The notes beneath the pieces are model-generated. The model did no database searches, had not been told where the DNA came from, and saw only the letters and a program-made list of their open reading frames with translations. The translations under genes and the position numbers were made by a program. Of a DNA stretch of 64,000 nucleotides, positions 46,525 to 55,272 are shown piece after piece; the first letter of the stretch is position 1, and the number at the start of each line of letters is the position of its first letter. This DNA is from Pseudomonas oryzihabitans (GTDB lineage: Bacteria > Pseudomonadota > Gammaproteobacteria > Pseudomonadales > Pseudomonadaceae). The stretch spans positions 2,826,001 through 2,890,000 of the forward strand of contig NZ_CP017024.1 in NCBI RefSeq assembly GCF_014522265.1, written 5' to 3'.

Positions 46525-48804
46525 TTAGAGCAGTGTAAAACTCCCCTCGCGCACCCGCTCCGAATCCAGGCCGACCATCACCTTGAATTCGCCCGGTTCC
46601 GAGACCAGCTTGAGGTCGTTGTTGTAGAAGCGCAGGTCCGCCTCGGTGATGGGGAAGTCCAGCTCGCGGCTTTCGCCCGGTTGCAGCATCACCTTCTGGA
46701 AGCCCTTGAGCTCCTTGACCGGTCGCGCCAGGGAGGCGGTCACGTCGTGCAGGTAGAGCTGCACGACGGTGGCGCCGGCGCGGGTGCCGGTGTTCTTGAC
46801 CGTGACCTTGGCAGTCAGGGTGTCGCCCTTCTTCAGGGTGGCGCTGGACAGCTGCGGCGCCGAGACGTCGAAGGTGGTGTAGCTCAGGCCGTAACCGAAG
46901 GGGTAGAGCGGGCCGTTGACGATGTCGAAGTAGCGCGAGGTGTACTTGTTCGGCTTGGCCGCATCGAAGGGGCGACCGCTGCTCAGGTGGTTGTAGTACA
47001 GCGGCACCTGGCCCACTTCGCGGGGAAAGGTCATGGTCAGCTTGCCGGAGGGGTTGTGGTCGCCAAACAGCACATCGGCCACGGCGTTGCCGCCCTCGGT
47101 GCCGGGGAACCAGGCTTCCAGCAGCGCACTGGCCTGCTCCTGTTCCCATTCCAGCGCCAGCGGGCGGCCGTTCATCAGCACCAGCACCAGCGGCTTGCCG
47201 GTGGCCTTGAGCGCCTTGATCAGCTCGCGCTGGGTGTCGGGCACGCTGATGCGGGCGCGACTGGAGGCCTCGTGGGCCATGCCCTGGGATTCGCCGACCA
47301 CGGCCACCACCACCTCGGCCTGGCGCGCGGTGGCCACGGCTTCGGCGATCAGCTCGCTGGCACTGCGCGGATCCACCGCGACCGCCGGTTCATAGGAGTT
47401 CAGATAGGCCAGCACATCGCGGTCGTCCAGCAGGTTGGCGCCCTTGGCATAGAGCACCTTGCCCTGACCGGCCACGGCGTTTTCCAGGCCGCGGCGGATG
47501 GAGACGGCCTGGGCGGCCACGCCGGCGGCGGACCAGTTGCCCATGACGTCGCGTGGACTGTCGGCCAGCGGACCGACCACCGCCAGGGTGGCGCCCTTGC
47601 GCAGCGGCAGCACGGCCTTTTCGTTCTTCAGCAGCACCAGGCTCTCGCGGGCCACCTGGCGCGCCTCGGCGCGGTGCAGGCGCGATTCGGCGTTGGTGTC
47701 GACCGGATCCTGGCCCTGCAGGCGGCGATAGGGATCGTCGAACAGGCCCAGGCGGTACTTGGTCAGCAGCATGTCGCGCACGGCCTGGTCGATCTCGGCC
47801 TGGGTCACCTTGCCGGCGGCCAGCAGGGCGGGCAGCTGCTTGCCATAGACGTCGTCGTGCATGTTCAGCTCGACGCCGGCCTTGAGCGCCTGTTCGGCGG
47901 CGTCGCGGGTATCCCTGGCCACGCCGTGCAGCACCAGTTCGTTGATGGCGCCGTGATCGCTGATCAACAGGCCCTGGTAGTTCCAGTCCTTGCGCAAGAG
48001 GTCCTGCAGCAGCCAGCGATTGGCCGTGGCCGGCACGCCATTGATGCTGTTCAGCGCCACCATCACCGCGCCGGCTCCGGCCTCGGCGGCGGCGCGATAG
48101 GGCGGCAGGTAGTCCTGCATGAGCCGCTGCGGACTCATGTCGACGTTGCTGTAGTCACGTCCGGCTTCCACGGCGCCATAGCCGCCGAAGTGCTTGATGC
48201 TGGCCATCAGGCTGTCGGGGGCGCGCAGGTCGTCGCCCTGGTAGGCGTGCACCAGGGTGGCGCCGATGCGCGAGGTCAGCCAGGTGTCTTCGCCGAAGGT
48301 TTCCGAGGCACGGCCCCAGCGCGGTTCGCGGGTGACGTCGACGGTGGGGGAAAAGGTCAGGTCGAGGCCATCGGCTGCCGCTTCCAGGGCGGAGATGCGC
48401 CCGCTGGTGGCGATGGCGTCGAGATTCCAGGTGCTGGCCAGGCCCAGGTTGATGGGGAAGATGGTGCGCATGCCGTGGATGACGTCATAGGCATAGAACA
48501 GCGGGATCTTCAGCCGGCTGTGCACGACCTGGTCCTGCATCTGGCGGATGTCGGGGCGGGTCACGGTGTTGAACATGGCGCCCACCTTGCCGGCGCGGAT
48601 GTCCGCCATGATGGCTTCCTTGGGATAGTCCGGCCCGACGCTCACCAGGTTGAGCTGGCCGATCTTTTCCTCCAGGGTCATCTTCGCCAGCAGGGCGTCG
48701 ACATAGGCGCGCGCCGGATCCTGGTTCTGCGCCGGGGCGAGGGTGGCGCTGACCGCCAGTCCCAGGCCGAGCATGAGTGCGGTGAGGCGTGGTGCGTTCA
48801 ACAT
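46525..48804 (-). CDS. bglX: periplasmic beta-glucosidase, glycoside hydrolase family 3
   Basis: A 759-residue exported GH3 enzyme. A signal peptide covers about 1-25 (ALMLGLGLAVSATLAPAQ). The TIM-barrel domain includes KHFGGYGA and the nucleophile aspartate in LLISDHGAI. The alpha/beta sandwich and C-terminal fibronectin-III-like domain follow (AGATVVQLYL, then ELDFPI). It hydrolyses terminal beta-linked glucose from oligosaccharides. The ATG at 48804 is chosen over a TTG nine bases earlier. It stands alone, with repeats downstream and gudD 147 bases upstream on the same strand. Confidence 0.93.
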   Translation of the reverse strand: MLNAPRLTALMLGLGLAVSATLAPAQNQDPARAYVDALLAKMTLEEKIGQLNLVSVGPDYPKEAIMADIRAGKVGAMFNTVTRPDIRQMQDQVVHSRLKIPLFYAYDVIHGMRTIFPINLGLASTWNLDAIATSGRISALEAAADGLDLTFSPTVDVTREPRWGRASETFGEDTWLTSRIGATLVHAYQGDDLRAPDSLMASIKHFGGYGAVEAGRDYSNVDMSPQRLMQDYLPPYRAAAEAGAGAVMVALNSINGVPATANRWLLQDLLRKDWNYQGLLISDHGAINELVLHGVARDTRDAAEQALKAGVELNMHDDVYGKQLPALLAAGKVTQAEIDQAVRDMLLTKYRLGLFDDPYRRLQGQDPVDTNAESRLHRAEARQVARESLVLLKNEKAVLPLRKGATLAVVGPLADSPRDVMGNWSAAGVAAQAVSIRRGLENAVAGQGKVLYAKGANLLDDRDVLAYLNSYEPAVAVDPRSASELIAEAVATARQAEVVVAVVGESQGMAHEASSRARISVPDTQRELIKALKATGKPLVLVLMNGRPLALEWEQEQASALLEAWFPGTEGGNAVADVLFGDHNPSGKLTMTFPREVGQVPLYYNHLSSGRPFDAAKPNKYTSRYFDIVNGPLYPFGYGLSYTTFDVSAPQLSSATLKKGDTLTAKVTVKNTGTRAGATVVQLYLHDVTASLARPVKELKGFQKVMLQPGESRELDFPITEADLRFYNNDLKLVSEPGEFKVMVGLDSERVREGSFTLL

Positions 48805-48951
48805 CGTCCCCAATTCCCTGTGCGTACTTTCTCGTTGTTCTTGAGCACCCTTGTGCCGAGGGGATTGTACAGCCGCGACGCCGGGAAGCGGAGCCGTTGA
48901 CGGCCGGCGGCAAGGCCGGTCGTCAGGGGCGTGGGAGCGGGGGGCGAAGAG

Positions 48952-50229
48952 CTAGAAACGCGGCTTGCGGGTTTCCCAGTCCGGCTGGTACTTGCGCATC
49001 TGGCGCACGTCGTCGCGGCTGCGGATGTCGATGGCGAGGAATTGCTCGTGCAGCTTGGCGAGCTGGTCCTGATCCAGCTCCACACCCAGGCCGGGGGCGT
49101 CGCTGATCGCCACGCAGCCGTTGCGGATCGGCAGCTTGCCGCCCTGGATGACCTCTTCGTCCTCTTCCTGCCAGGGATAGTGGGTGTCGCAGGCATAGGC
49201 CAGGTTGGGTACCGCGGCGGCCACGTGGGTCATGGCCATGAGGCTGATGCCCAGGTGCGAGTTGGAGTGCATGGAGACGCCCAGGCCGAAGGTGTCGCAC
49301 ATCCGCGCGAGGATCTGGGTGTCCCTGAGGCCGCCCCAGTAGTGGTGGTCGGCGAGCACGATCTGCACGCTGTTCTGGGCCACGCTGCGGCGGAATTCGT
49401 CGAAGTCGGTGACCACCATGTTGGTGGCCAGGGGGATGCCGGTGCGCCGGTGCAGTTCGGCCATGCCGTCGAGGCCCGGGGTCGGATCCTCGTAGTACTG
49501 CAGGTCGTCCTTCAGCACCTCGGCGATGCGCAGGGACGTTTCCAGCGACCAGTTGCCGTTGGGGTCGATACGCAGCGGTGCCTCGGGAAAGGCCTGGCGC
49601 AGCGCCTTGATGCAGGCCGCTTCGTGATCCGGGCCAAGCAGGGTGCCGGCCTTGAGCTTGATGCTCTGGAAGCCGTTCTCCTCGATCATCCGCGCCGCCT
49701 GGGCCACCACCTGCTCGGGGCTGATGGCTTCGCCCCAGCGATCGGGCTTGTAGGGCGCATCGATATGCTCGGCGTACTTGAGGAACAGGTAGGCGCTGAA
49801 GGGCACCTCGCGGCGCACCGCACCGCCCAGCAGCTCGACCAGGGGAATGCCCAGGGAGCGTGCCTGCAGATCGAGGAAGGCCACTTCGAAGGCGGAATAG
49901 GCGTTGGCCACCTGCTTGCTCGGATGGGAGCCGGGCGCCAGCTCGGCACCGGCCACCACGCCACCGGCGAGGCTGGCGACGGTCGTCACCACCCGCGCAC
50001 GCAGGCCATTTAGGTCCCAGGCGGAGAGCCCGACCAGGCTGCTTTCCATGGCCTTGAGTACCGCCAGCACCGGGGCGTCGCCATAGCTCTCGCCGAGACC
50101 GATGTGGCCGTTGTCGCCCTCCACCTCAATGATGGATCTCAGCGCATAGGGTTCATGGATGCCGCTGGCGTTGAGCAGCGGGGCATCGCGAAAGGCGATG
50201 GGGGTGACGGTGATCCGTTTGATCTTCAC
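48952..50229 (-). CDS. gudD: glucarate dehydratase
   Basis: A 425-residue enolase-superfamily dehydratase converting D-glucarate to 5-keto-4-deoxy-glucarate. Visible residues: Lys-x-Lys in IKLKAG, the metal-site DPNGNW and YYEDP, NMVV, and the histidine in HHYWGGLRD. The frame opens at an ATG at 50274, but a LacI-type operator covers that codon. A GTG at 50229 has AGGAG seven bases upstream, so I use the GTG. The downstream enzymes for the product are not adjacent. The operator links it to the galactarate locus 17 kb away. Confidence 0.88.
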   Translation of the reverse strand: MKIKRITVTPIAFRDAPLLNASGIHEPYALRSIIEVEGDNGHIGLGESYGDAPVLAVLKAMESSLVGLSAWDLNGLRARVVTTVASLAGGVVAGAELAPGSHPSKQVANAYSAFEVAFLDLQARSLGIPLVELLGGAVRREVPFSAYLFLKYAEHIDAPYKPDRWGEAISPEQVVAQAARMIEENGFQSIKLKAGTLLGPDHEAACIKALRQAFPEAPLRIDPNGNWSLETSLRIAEVLKDDLQYYEDPTPGLDGMAELHRRTGIPLATNMVVTDFDEFRRSVAQNSVQIVLADHHYWGGLRDTQILARMCDTFGLGVSMHSNSHLGISLMAMTHVAAAVPNLAYACDTHYPWQEEDEEVIQGGKLPIRNGCVAISDAPGLGVELDQDQLAKLHEQFLAIDIRSRDDVRQMRKYQPDWETRKPRF

Positions 50230-50268
50230 GCTCAGACTCCTGGATTTGTCATTGTGGTGGTCTTTGTC

Positions 50269-50283
50269 AGTCATCGTATGACT
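50269..50283. promoter_or_regulatory. operator palindrome upstream of gudD (shared with lacI)
   Basis: The reverse complement is AGTCATACGATGACT, identical over 15 bases to 33585-33599. It lies 40 bases upstream of the GTG start, matching the 41-base spacing at lacI, and in the gap before the divergent FAN1 gene. Confidence 0.75.
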
Positions 50284-50411
50284 AGTGGTCGGGATCTTCA
50301 ACCGAAAGAAGTGCCAAGATCCTGATGGCATGACCGCATATCGCATCGGGGTTGCCCGCTCCGGTCGGGGCTGGATAAATAGCCAGCCGCCACCTCATTC
50401 GTCCGTTTCGC

Positions 50412-52073
50412 ATGAAAGCTCCGCTCGAAGATCCCTTCTACTATCTGCACAACTTCCAGCGGGTACTGGACTGGGTCGCCCTGCGCTATCCCGACCTGCT
50501 CGACGACCGCGAGCAGGCCTTCATCGCCGCCTTCGCCGACCTGCCGCAGCCTTCGCGGGCCCTGCTGGTGCGCCTGGTGATGCGCAAGGGCGAGGTGTTC
50601 CGCGCCAGCAAGCTGGTCTATGGCGAGATCGGCTGCCCCCGCGCCGCGGCGACCCCCCTGGTGGGGCTCGGCTGGCTGCTGGCCGATCCGGAATTGCACC
50701 TGATCGAACTCTTCGCCCTGCTGCGCAAGGAAGAACTGCTCGGCTGTTTCGGCGCCCGCCTGCCCAAGGCCGGCCGCAAGGAAGACTGGCTGGCGCGCCT
50801 GGAAGCCGAACAGGCCACGCCCCTGGCCTTCAGCGGCTGGGCCGGCACCGTGCCCGAGCTGGTGGAGGAGGGCGTCTGGCGGCTGACGCTGATGGATCTC
50901 TGCGATCGCCTGCGTCTGCTGTTCTTTGGCAACCTGCACCAGGACTGGACTGACTTCGTGCTGGCCGACCTGGGAATCTTCCAATACGAGACGGTGGCCT
51001 TCAGCGCCGAATCCCGCGCCTTCGGTCAGCGCCAGGAGGTGGATGCCTATCTGCACATCCAGCGCTGCCGGCAGGCGCTGCGCGACGGGCTGCCGGCCGC
51101 CGAGCTGCTGCCGTTGCTGCCCGCCGAGCGCTTCGCCAACACCTGGCTGGAGTTGCGTCGCGGCAAGCTGCTCCACGAACTGGCGCAGCACCACGAACGC
51201 CTCGGCGAACTGGCCCAGGCGCAGGCGCTCTACGCCGCCTCGGCGCATCCCGAATCGCGCATCCGCGCCCTGCGCATGCTCGAACGGCTGGAGGACTGGT
51301 CCGCCGCCCAGGCACTGGCGGAAGCCATCGTCGCCGCGCCGGCCCATGACGCCGAACGCCAGCAGGTGGCGCGCATCCTGCCGCGGCTGGTGCGCAAGCA
51401 GGGTGGGCCGCCCAACAGGCGCCGCCCGGCCAGTCCGGTGGAGCGGCTCGATTTCGAACTGGTCAACGACGGCCTGCGCCGGGTCGAGTGGCTGGTGCGC
51501 GAGCACCTGGGCCGCGACGAGGCGCCGGTGCACTATGTGGAAAACACCCTGCTCACCAGCCTGTTCGGGCTGCTGTGCTGGGACGCCATCTTCCTCGCCA
51601 TCCCCGGCGCCTTCTTCCACCCCTATCAGCGCGAGCCCGCCGATCTGCGCCTGCCGGGCTTTCGCGAGCGACGGGCCGAGGCCTTCGCCGCCTGCCTGGC
51701 GCGGCTGGACGACGGCTCCTATCCAGCGGTGATCCGCGAACGCTTCGCCAGCAAGCGCGGCCTGGCCTCGCCCTTCGTCGCCTGGGGCATCCTCGGCAGC
51801 GAACTGCTCGACCAGGCCCTGGCCTGCCTGCCGGCGCGACACCTGCGGCTGTGCTTCGAACGGCTGCTGGAGGATCCGGAAAACAATCGTACCGGCTTGC
51901 CCGACCTGATCCAGTTCTGGCCGGCGGACGGCCGCTACCGGATGATCGAGGTCAAGGGCCCCGGCGACCGCCTGCAGGACAACCAGCGCCGCTGGCTGGA
52001 CTTCTTCGCCGCCCATGACATCCCGGTCAGCGTCTGCCACGTGCAGTGGCAGGTGGCCGCGACCTCCGCATGA
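50412..52073 (+). CDS. bacterial FAN1 nuclease (VRR-NUC)
   Basis: A 553-residue structure-specific nuclease homologous to eukaryotic FAN1, which unhooks DNA interstrand crosslinks and cleaves 5' flaps. The C-terminal VRR-NUC domain carries Asp498 (GLPDLI), Glu513-Val-Lys515 (IEVKG) and Gln525 (DNQRRW), with the same 15- and 2-residue spacing as human FAN1. The N-terminal and middle parts are helical, with SAP/HTH-like and TPR-like stretches. The stop overlaps the start of the helicase gene (ATGA at 52070), implying a joint function. Confidence 0.9.
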   Translation: MKAPLEDPFYYLHNFQRVLDWVALRYPDLLDDREQAFIAAFADLPQPSRALLVRLVMRKGEVFRASKLVYGEIGCPRAAATPLVGLGWLLADPELHLIELFALLRKEELLGCFGARLPKAGRKEDWLARLEAEQATPLAFSGWAGTVPELVEEGVWRLTLMDLCDRLRLLFFGNLHQDWTDFVLADLGIFQYETVAFSAESRAFGQRQEVDAYLHIQRCRQALRDGLPAAELLPLLPAERFANTWLELRRGKLLHELAQHHERLGELAQAQALYAASAHPESRIRALRMLERLEDWSAAQALAEAIVAAPAHDAERQQVARILPRLVRKQGGPPNRRRPASPVERLDFELVNDGLRRVEWLVREHLGRDEAPVHYVENTLLTSLFGLLCWDAIFLAIPGAFFHPYQREPADLRLPGFRERRAEAFAACLARLDDGSYPAVIRERFASKRGLASPFVAWGILGSELLDQALACLPARHLRLCFERLLEDPENNRTGLPDLIQFWPADGRYRMIEVKGPGDRLQDNQRRWLDFFAAHDIPVSVCHVQWQVAATSA

Positions 52074-54343
52074 GCTATCGCATCGCCGTTCGCGCCCTCT
52101 GCGAATTCACCGCCAAGGCCGGCGACCTGGATCTCAGGTTCACCCCGTCGCCCACCGCCCTGGAAGGCATCGAAGGCCACCAGCGGGTGGCGGCGCGGCG
52201 CGGTCCCGGCTATGAGTGCGAGGTCAGCCTGCAGGGCGATTTCGAGGATCTGCAGGTGCGTGGTCGCGCCGACGGCTTCGATGCCGCTGCCAATCGCCTG
52301 GAGGAGATCAAGACCCACAGGGGCAGCCTGGAACGCCAGCCGGGCAACCATCGCCACCTGCACTGGGCCCAGGCCAAGGTCTATGGGCATCTGCTCTGCC
52401 AGAGCCGCGCGCTGGCGGAGCTGACCCTGGCGCTGGTCTATTTCGATATCGGCACGGGCGCCGAGACCGTCTTCACCGAGCAGTGGACGGCCGCGGACCT
52501 GGCCGCGCATTTCGAGCTGCAGTGTTCGCACTTTCTCGCCTGGGCGCGCCAGGAACTGGCCCATCGCGCCGCGCGCGATACGGCGCTGGCGACCCTGGCC
52601 TTTCCCCATCCCGACTTTCGCCACGGCCAGCGGCTCCTGGCGGAGGCCGTCTACAAGGCCGCCAGCGTCGGCTGCTGCCTGCTGGCCCAGGCGCCCACCG
52701 GCATCGGCAAGACGGTGGGCACCCTGTTCCCGCTGCTCAAGGCCATGCCGCGGCAGAACCTGGACCGGCTGTTCTTCCTGGCCGCCAAGACCCCTGGCCG
52801 CGCCCTGGCCCTGCACGGTCTCGATACCCTGGACGCGCCGGTGCGGGTGCTGGAGCTGGTGGCGCGGGACAAGGCCTGCGAGCACCCGGAGCTGGCCTGC
52901 CATGGCGAGTCCTGTCCGCTGGCCCGTGGCTTCTATGACCGGCTGCCGGCCGCGCGCACCGCGGCCCTGGCCGAACCCACGCAACTGACCCGGGCACGGG
53001 TGCGGGAGACGGCCCTGGCCCATCAGGTCTGCCCCTACTACCTGGCCCAGGAACTGGCGCGCTGGAGCGACGTGGTGGTGGGCGACTACAACTACTATTT
53101 CGACGGCAGCGCCATGCTCCATGCCCTGGCCCAGACCCAGGAGTGGCGGGTCGGGGTGCTGGTGGACGAAGCCCACAACCTGCTCGACCGCGCCCGTGGC
53201 ATGTACAGCGCCAGTCTCGACCAGCGTCGCCTGGCGGCGGGCAAGGCGGTGGCGCCGCCGGCCATCGCCAAGGGCCTGCAGACGCTCAATCGCGAATGGA
53301 ATCGCCTGCACAAGGAACAGCAGGTCGACTACCAGGTGCAGGCGGAATTGCCCGCTGCCTTCCTGACCGCCCTGCAACGGGTGGTGGGTCTGCTCACCGA
53401 GCATTTCGGCGAATCCGGGCAGCCACCGGCGCCGGAGCTGCAGACGCTGTTCTTCGACCTGCTGCAGTTCATGCGCCTGGGCGAGACCTTTGGCGATCAC
53501 TCGCTGTTCGACGTCACCCTGCTCAAGGGCCGCGGCAAGGCGCAGTCGCAACTCAATCTGCGCAACCTGGTGCCGGCGCCCTTCGTCGGTCCGCGGCTGG
53601 CGGCGGCGCACAGCTGCACCCTGTTCTCGGCCACCCTGATTCCCCAGCATTTTCACCGCGACCTGCTCGGGGTCCCGGCCGGCAGTGCCTGGGTCGATGT
53701 CGCCTCGCCCTTCGCCGCCGAGCAGCTGGAGGTGCGCCTGGTGCGGCTCTCCACCCGCTACGCCGACCGCGCCGCCTCCCGCGCACCCATCGCCGCCCTG
53801 ATCGCCAGTCGCTATCGCCAGCGACCAGGCAACTACCTGGCCTTCTTCAGCAGCTTCGACTACCTCGACCAGGTGGCCGAGGCCCTCGCCGAACTGGCGC
53901 CCGACGTGCCCCAGTGGCGCCAGTTCCGCGGCATGGACGAGGCCGCCCGCCAGGCCTTTCTCGAGCGTTTCCAGGCCGACGGCCGCGGCATCGGCTTCGC
54001 CGTGCTCGGTGGCAGCTTTGGCGAGGGTATCGACCTGCCCGGCGACCGCCTGATCGGCGCCTTCGTCGCCACCCTGGGCCTGCCCCAGCTCAATCCGGTC
54101 AACGAACAGCTGCGCCAGCGCCTGCAGCGGCGCTTCGGCGACGGCTATCGCTACGCCTACCTCTATCCGGGCCTGCAAAAGGTCATCCAGGCCGCCGGCC
54201 GGGTGATCCGCACCGTGCAGGACCGCGGCTGCCTCTACCTCATTGATGACCGATTCACCCAGCCCGAGGTCAGGGCGCTGCTGCCGACCTGGTGGCAGGT
54301 GGAGGAGGGCGCGGTGCCCACGGGCGAACCTGCGCCCGCTTGA
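52070..54343 (+). CDS. XPD/DinG-type helicase with N-terminal Cas4/RecB-like nuclease motifs
   Basis: A 757-residue superfamily 2 helicase. Residues 1-110 carry a PD-(D/E)xK-like set: His37, Asp68 (RGRADG), Glu79-Ile-Lys81 and Q101-x3-Tyr105. The helicase has Walker A APTGIGKT at 207-214, four cysteines (269, 276, 281, 320) spaced like the XPD/DinG iron-sulfur cluster, DEAH at 365-368 and a motif VI QAAGRVIR. It is thus a possible nuclease-helicase fusion coupled to FAN1 by an ATGA overlap. The ATG at 52070 is taken for that coupling. Confidence 0.87.
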   Translation: MSYRIAVRALCEFTAKAGDLDLRFTPSPTALEGIEGHQRVAARRGPGYECEVSLQGDFEDLQVRGRADGFDAAANRLEEIKTHRGSLERQPGNHRHLHWAQAKVYGHLLCQSRALAELTLALVYFDIGTGAETVFTEQWTAADLAAHFELQCSHFLAWARQELAHRAARDTALATLAFPHPDFRHGQRLLAEAVYKAASVGCCLLAQAPTGIGKTVGTLFPLLKAMPRQNLDRLFFLAAKTPGRALALHGLDTLDAPVRVLELVARDKACEHPELACHGESCPLARGFYDRLPAARTAALAEPTQLTRARVRETALAHQVCPYYLAQELARWSDVVVGDYNYYFDGSAMLHALAQTQEWRVGVLVDEAHNLLDRARGMYSASLDQRRLAAGKAVAPPAIAKGLQTLNREWNRLHKEQQVDYQVQAELPAAFLTALQRVVGLLTEHFGESGQPPAPELQTLFFDLLQFMRLGETFGDHSLFDVTLLKGRGKAQSQLNLRNLVPAPFVGPRLAAAHSCTLFSATLIPQHFHRDLLGVPAGSAWVDVASPFAAEQLEVRLVRLSTRYADRAASRAPIAALIASRYRQRPGNYLAFFSSFDYLDQVAEALAELAPDVPQWRQFRGMDEAARQAFLERFQADGRGIGFAVLGGSFGEGIDLPGDRLIGAFVATLGLPQLNPVNEQLRQRLQRRFGDGYRYAYLYPGLQKVIQAAGRVIRTVQDRGCLYLIDDRFTQPEVRALLPTWWQVEEGAVPTGEPAPA

Positions 54344-54496
54344 AGGCTACCGTGGTCATGGCCGCCCGCCGATGCAACTGATCCTATGGCACTCCGGTGT
54401 TTTGTTGATCGCGGCCATGGGCCGCTCCTACGATTACATCGAGCCTGTAGGAGCAACTGCCTTAGCCGTTATAGGGGTGCACCAGTTGTAGAGCCG

Positions 54497-54530
54497 TAGC
54501 GTGGAAAACGGCGCAGCCTTTTCCACTGGG
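54497..54530. repeat. 34-bp palindromic repeat, copy 2
   Basis: Perfect inverse copy of 14784-14817, with GTGGAAAA/TTTTCCAC arms. Confidence 0.7.
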
Positions 54531-54548
54531 GACTTCGTGGCGAGGGCG

Positions 54549-54580
54549 CCCCACCCCAACCCTCTCCCGAGGGGAGAGGG
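54549..54580. repeat. CTCTCCC/GGGAGAG palindrome
   Basis: Another member of the 14729/46251 family, in the same relation to the 34-bp palindrome as at 14.7 kb but inverted. Confidence 0.6.
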
Positions 54581-54659
54581 AGCCATCCACGCAGGCGGTC
54601 ATCTCCATCATCGAGCCTGTAGGAGCGGCCCATGGCCGCGATCACCGTACAGCCGTCGC

Positions 54660-55043
54660 TTAGGCCTCCGGCGTCTCCTCGCAAAACCTCAATCTGTTGC
54701 CAAAGGGATCGGCGATCTCCATCACCAGGCCCCAGGGCAAGGCCTCGATGCCCGGGCGGGCGAAGCCATAGTTCCTGGCCAGCAACTCGGCCTGGAAGGC
54801 GCGGATGCCGGTCATTCGGACGAAGACCGTCGAGCCCGGGCAGGCGTCGCCGTGGTGACCGGACAGGTGGAGGCGCAGGCCGGCGCGCTCGACTTCGGCG
54901 TAGAGCGGCAATCCCGGCTCGAAGCGATGCTCCCAGACCAGGCGGAAACCCAGGAAGTGGCAGTAGAATTCACGCGCCTTTTCGTCATCGAAGATGCGCA
55001 GGATGGGGCTGGGTTGCCCGAAGGTGATGGCGGCATTGGCCAT
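54660..55043 (-). CDS. glyoxalase-fold (VOC) protein, bleomycin-resistance-like
   Basis: A 127-residue VOC-superfamily protein of the glyoxalase_7/Ble-like group: SPILRIFDDEKAREFYCHFL at the start of the first beta-alpha-beta unit and MEIADPFGNRLRFCEE at the end. Members either bind glycopeptide drugs or have unknown metabolic roles; sequence alone does not decide. The ATG at 55043 has GGAGA six bases upstream, so the ATG at 55103 is not used. It is divergent from opgD across 229 bases with nothing recognisable. Confidence 0.85.
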   Translation of the reverse strand: MANAAITFGQPSPILRIFDDEKAREFYCHFLGFRLVWEHRFEPGLPLYAEVERAGLRLHLSGHHGDACPGSTVFVRMTGIRAFQAELLARNYGFARPGIEALPWGLVMEIADPFGNRLRFCEETPEA

Positions 55044-55272
55044 GAGCGGTCTCCAGGGGCGCGAGAGGAATGTCGATGATGCCCATTCCACCGCGTCCGG
55101 CAACCCGAAGTGTGATCCGGAAAGCTTTGGTAACCGCTCTGGCAGGCCAGAGCGTGCGCTAGGCGGCAGTTCACCGGTGCGATGGCGAACCTATCCGGGT
55201 ATCGTGCATTCTTTTCCTTTCTGGCGGTTCGGCTGGACCGAATCTTTCATCCTTTGTGACCAAGGTTGATCC

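Larger units (their letters stand above)
54407..54643. repeat. BIME-like pair of inverted 25-bp REP units
   Basis: A 25-base sequence at 54407-54431 (GATCGCGGCC...CTCCTAC) is repeated in exact inverse orientation at 54619-54643. The palindrome core GGCCATGGGCC is typical of Pseudomonas REPs. ATCGAGCCTGTAGGAGC is also directly repeated (54438 and 54610). Confidence 0.75.
54344..54659. other. 316-base palindrome-rich intergenic region
   Basis: Lies between the convergent helicase and glyoxalase genes and holds four repeat units (54407-54434, 54497-54530, 54549-54580, 54619-54643). No coding capacity is evident. Confidence 0.7.

Noticed and set aside
52070-52400. Cas4 as part of a CRISPR adaptation module
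   Set aside because: The Cas4-like motifs are fused to a DNA-repair-type helicase next to FAN1; no cas1, cas2 or repeats are nearby.
54660-55043. Confirmed bleomycin-resistance determinant
   Set aside because: The fold is shared by many VOC proteins of unknown role and nothing in the context indicates drug resistance.
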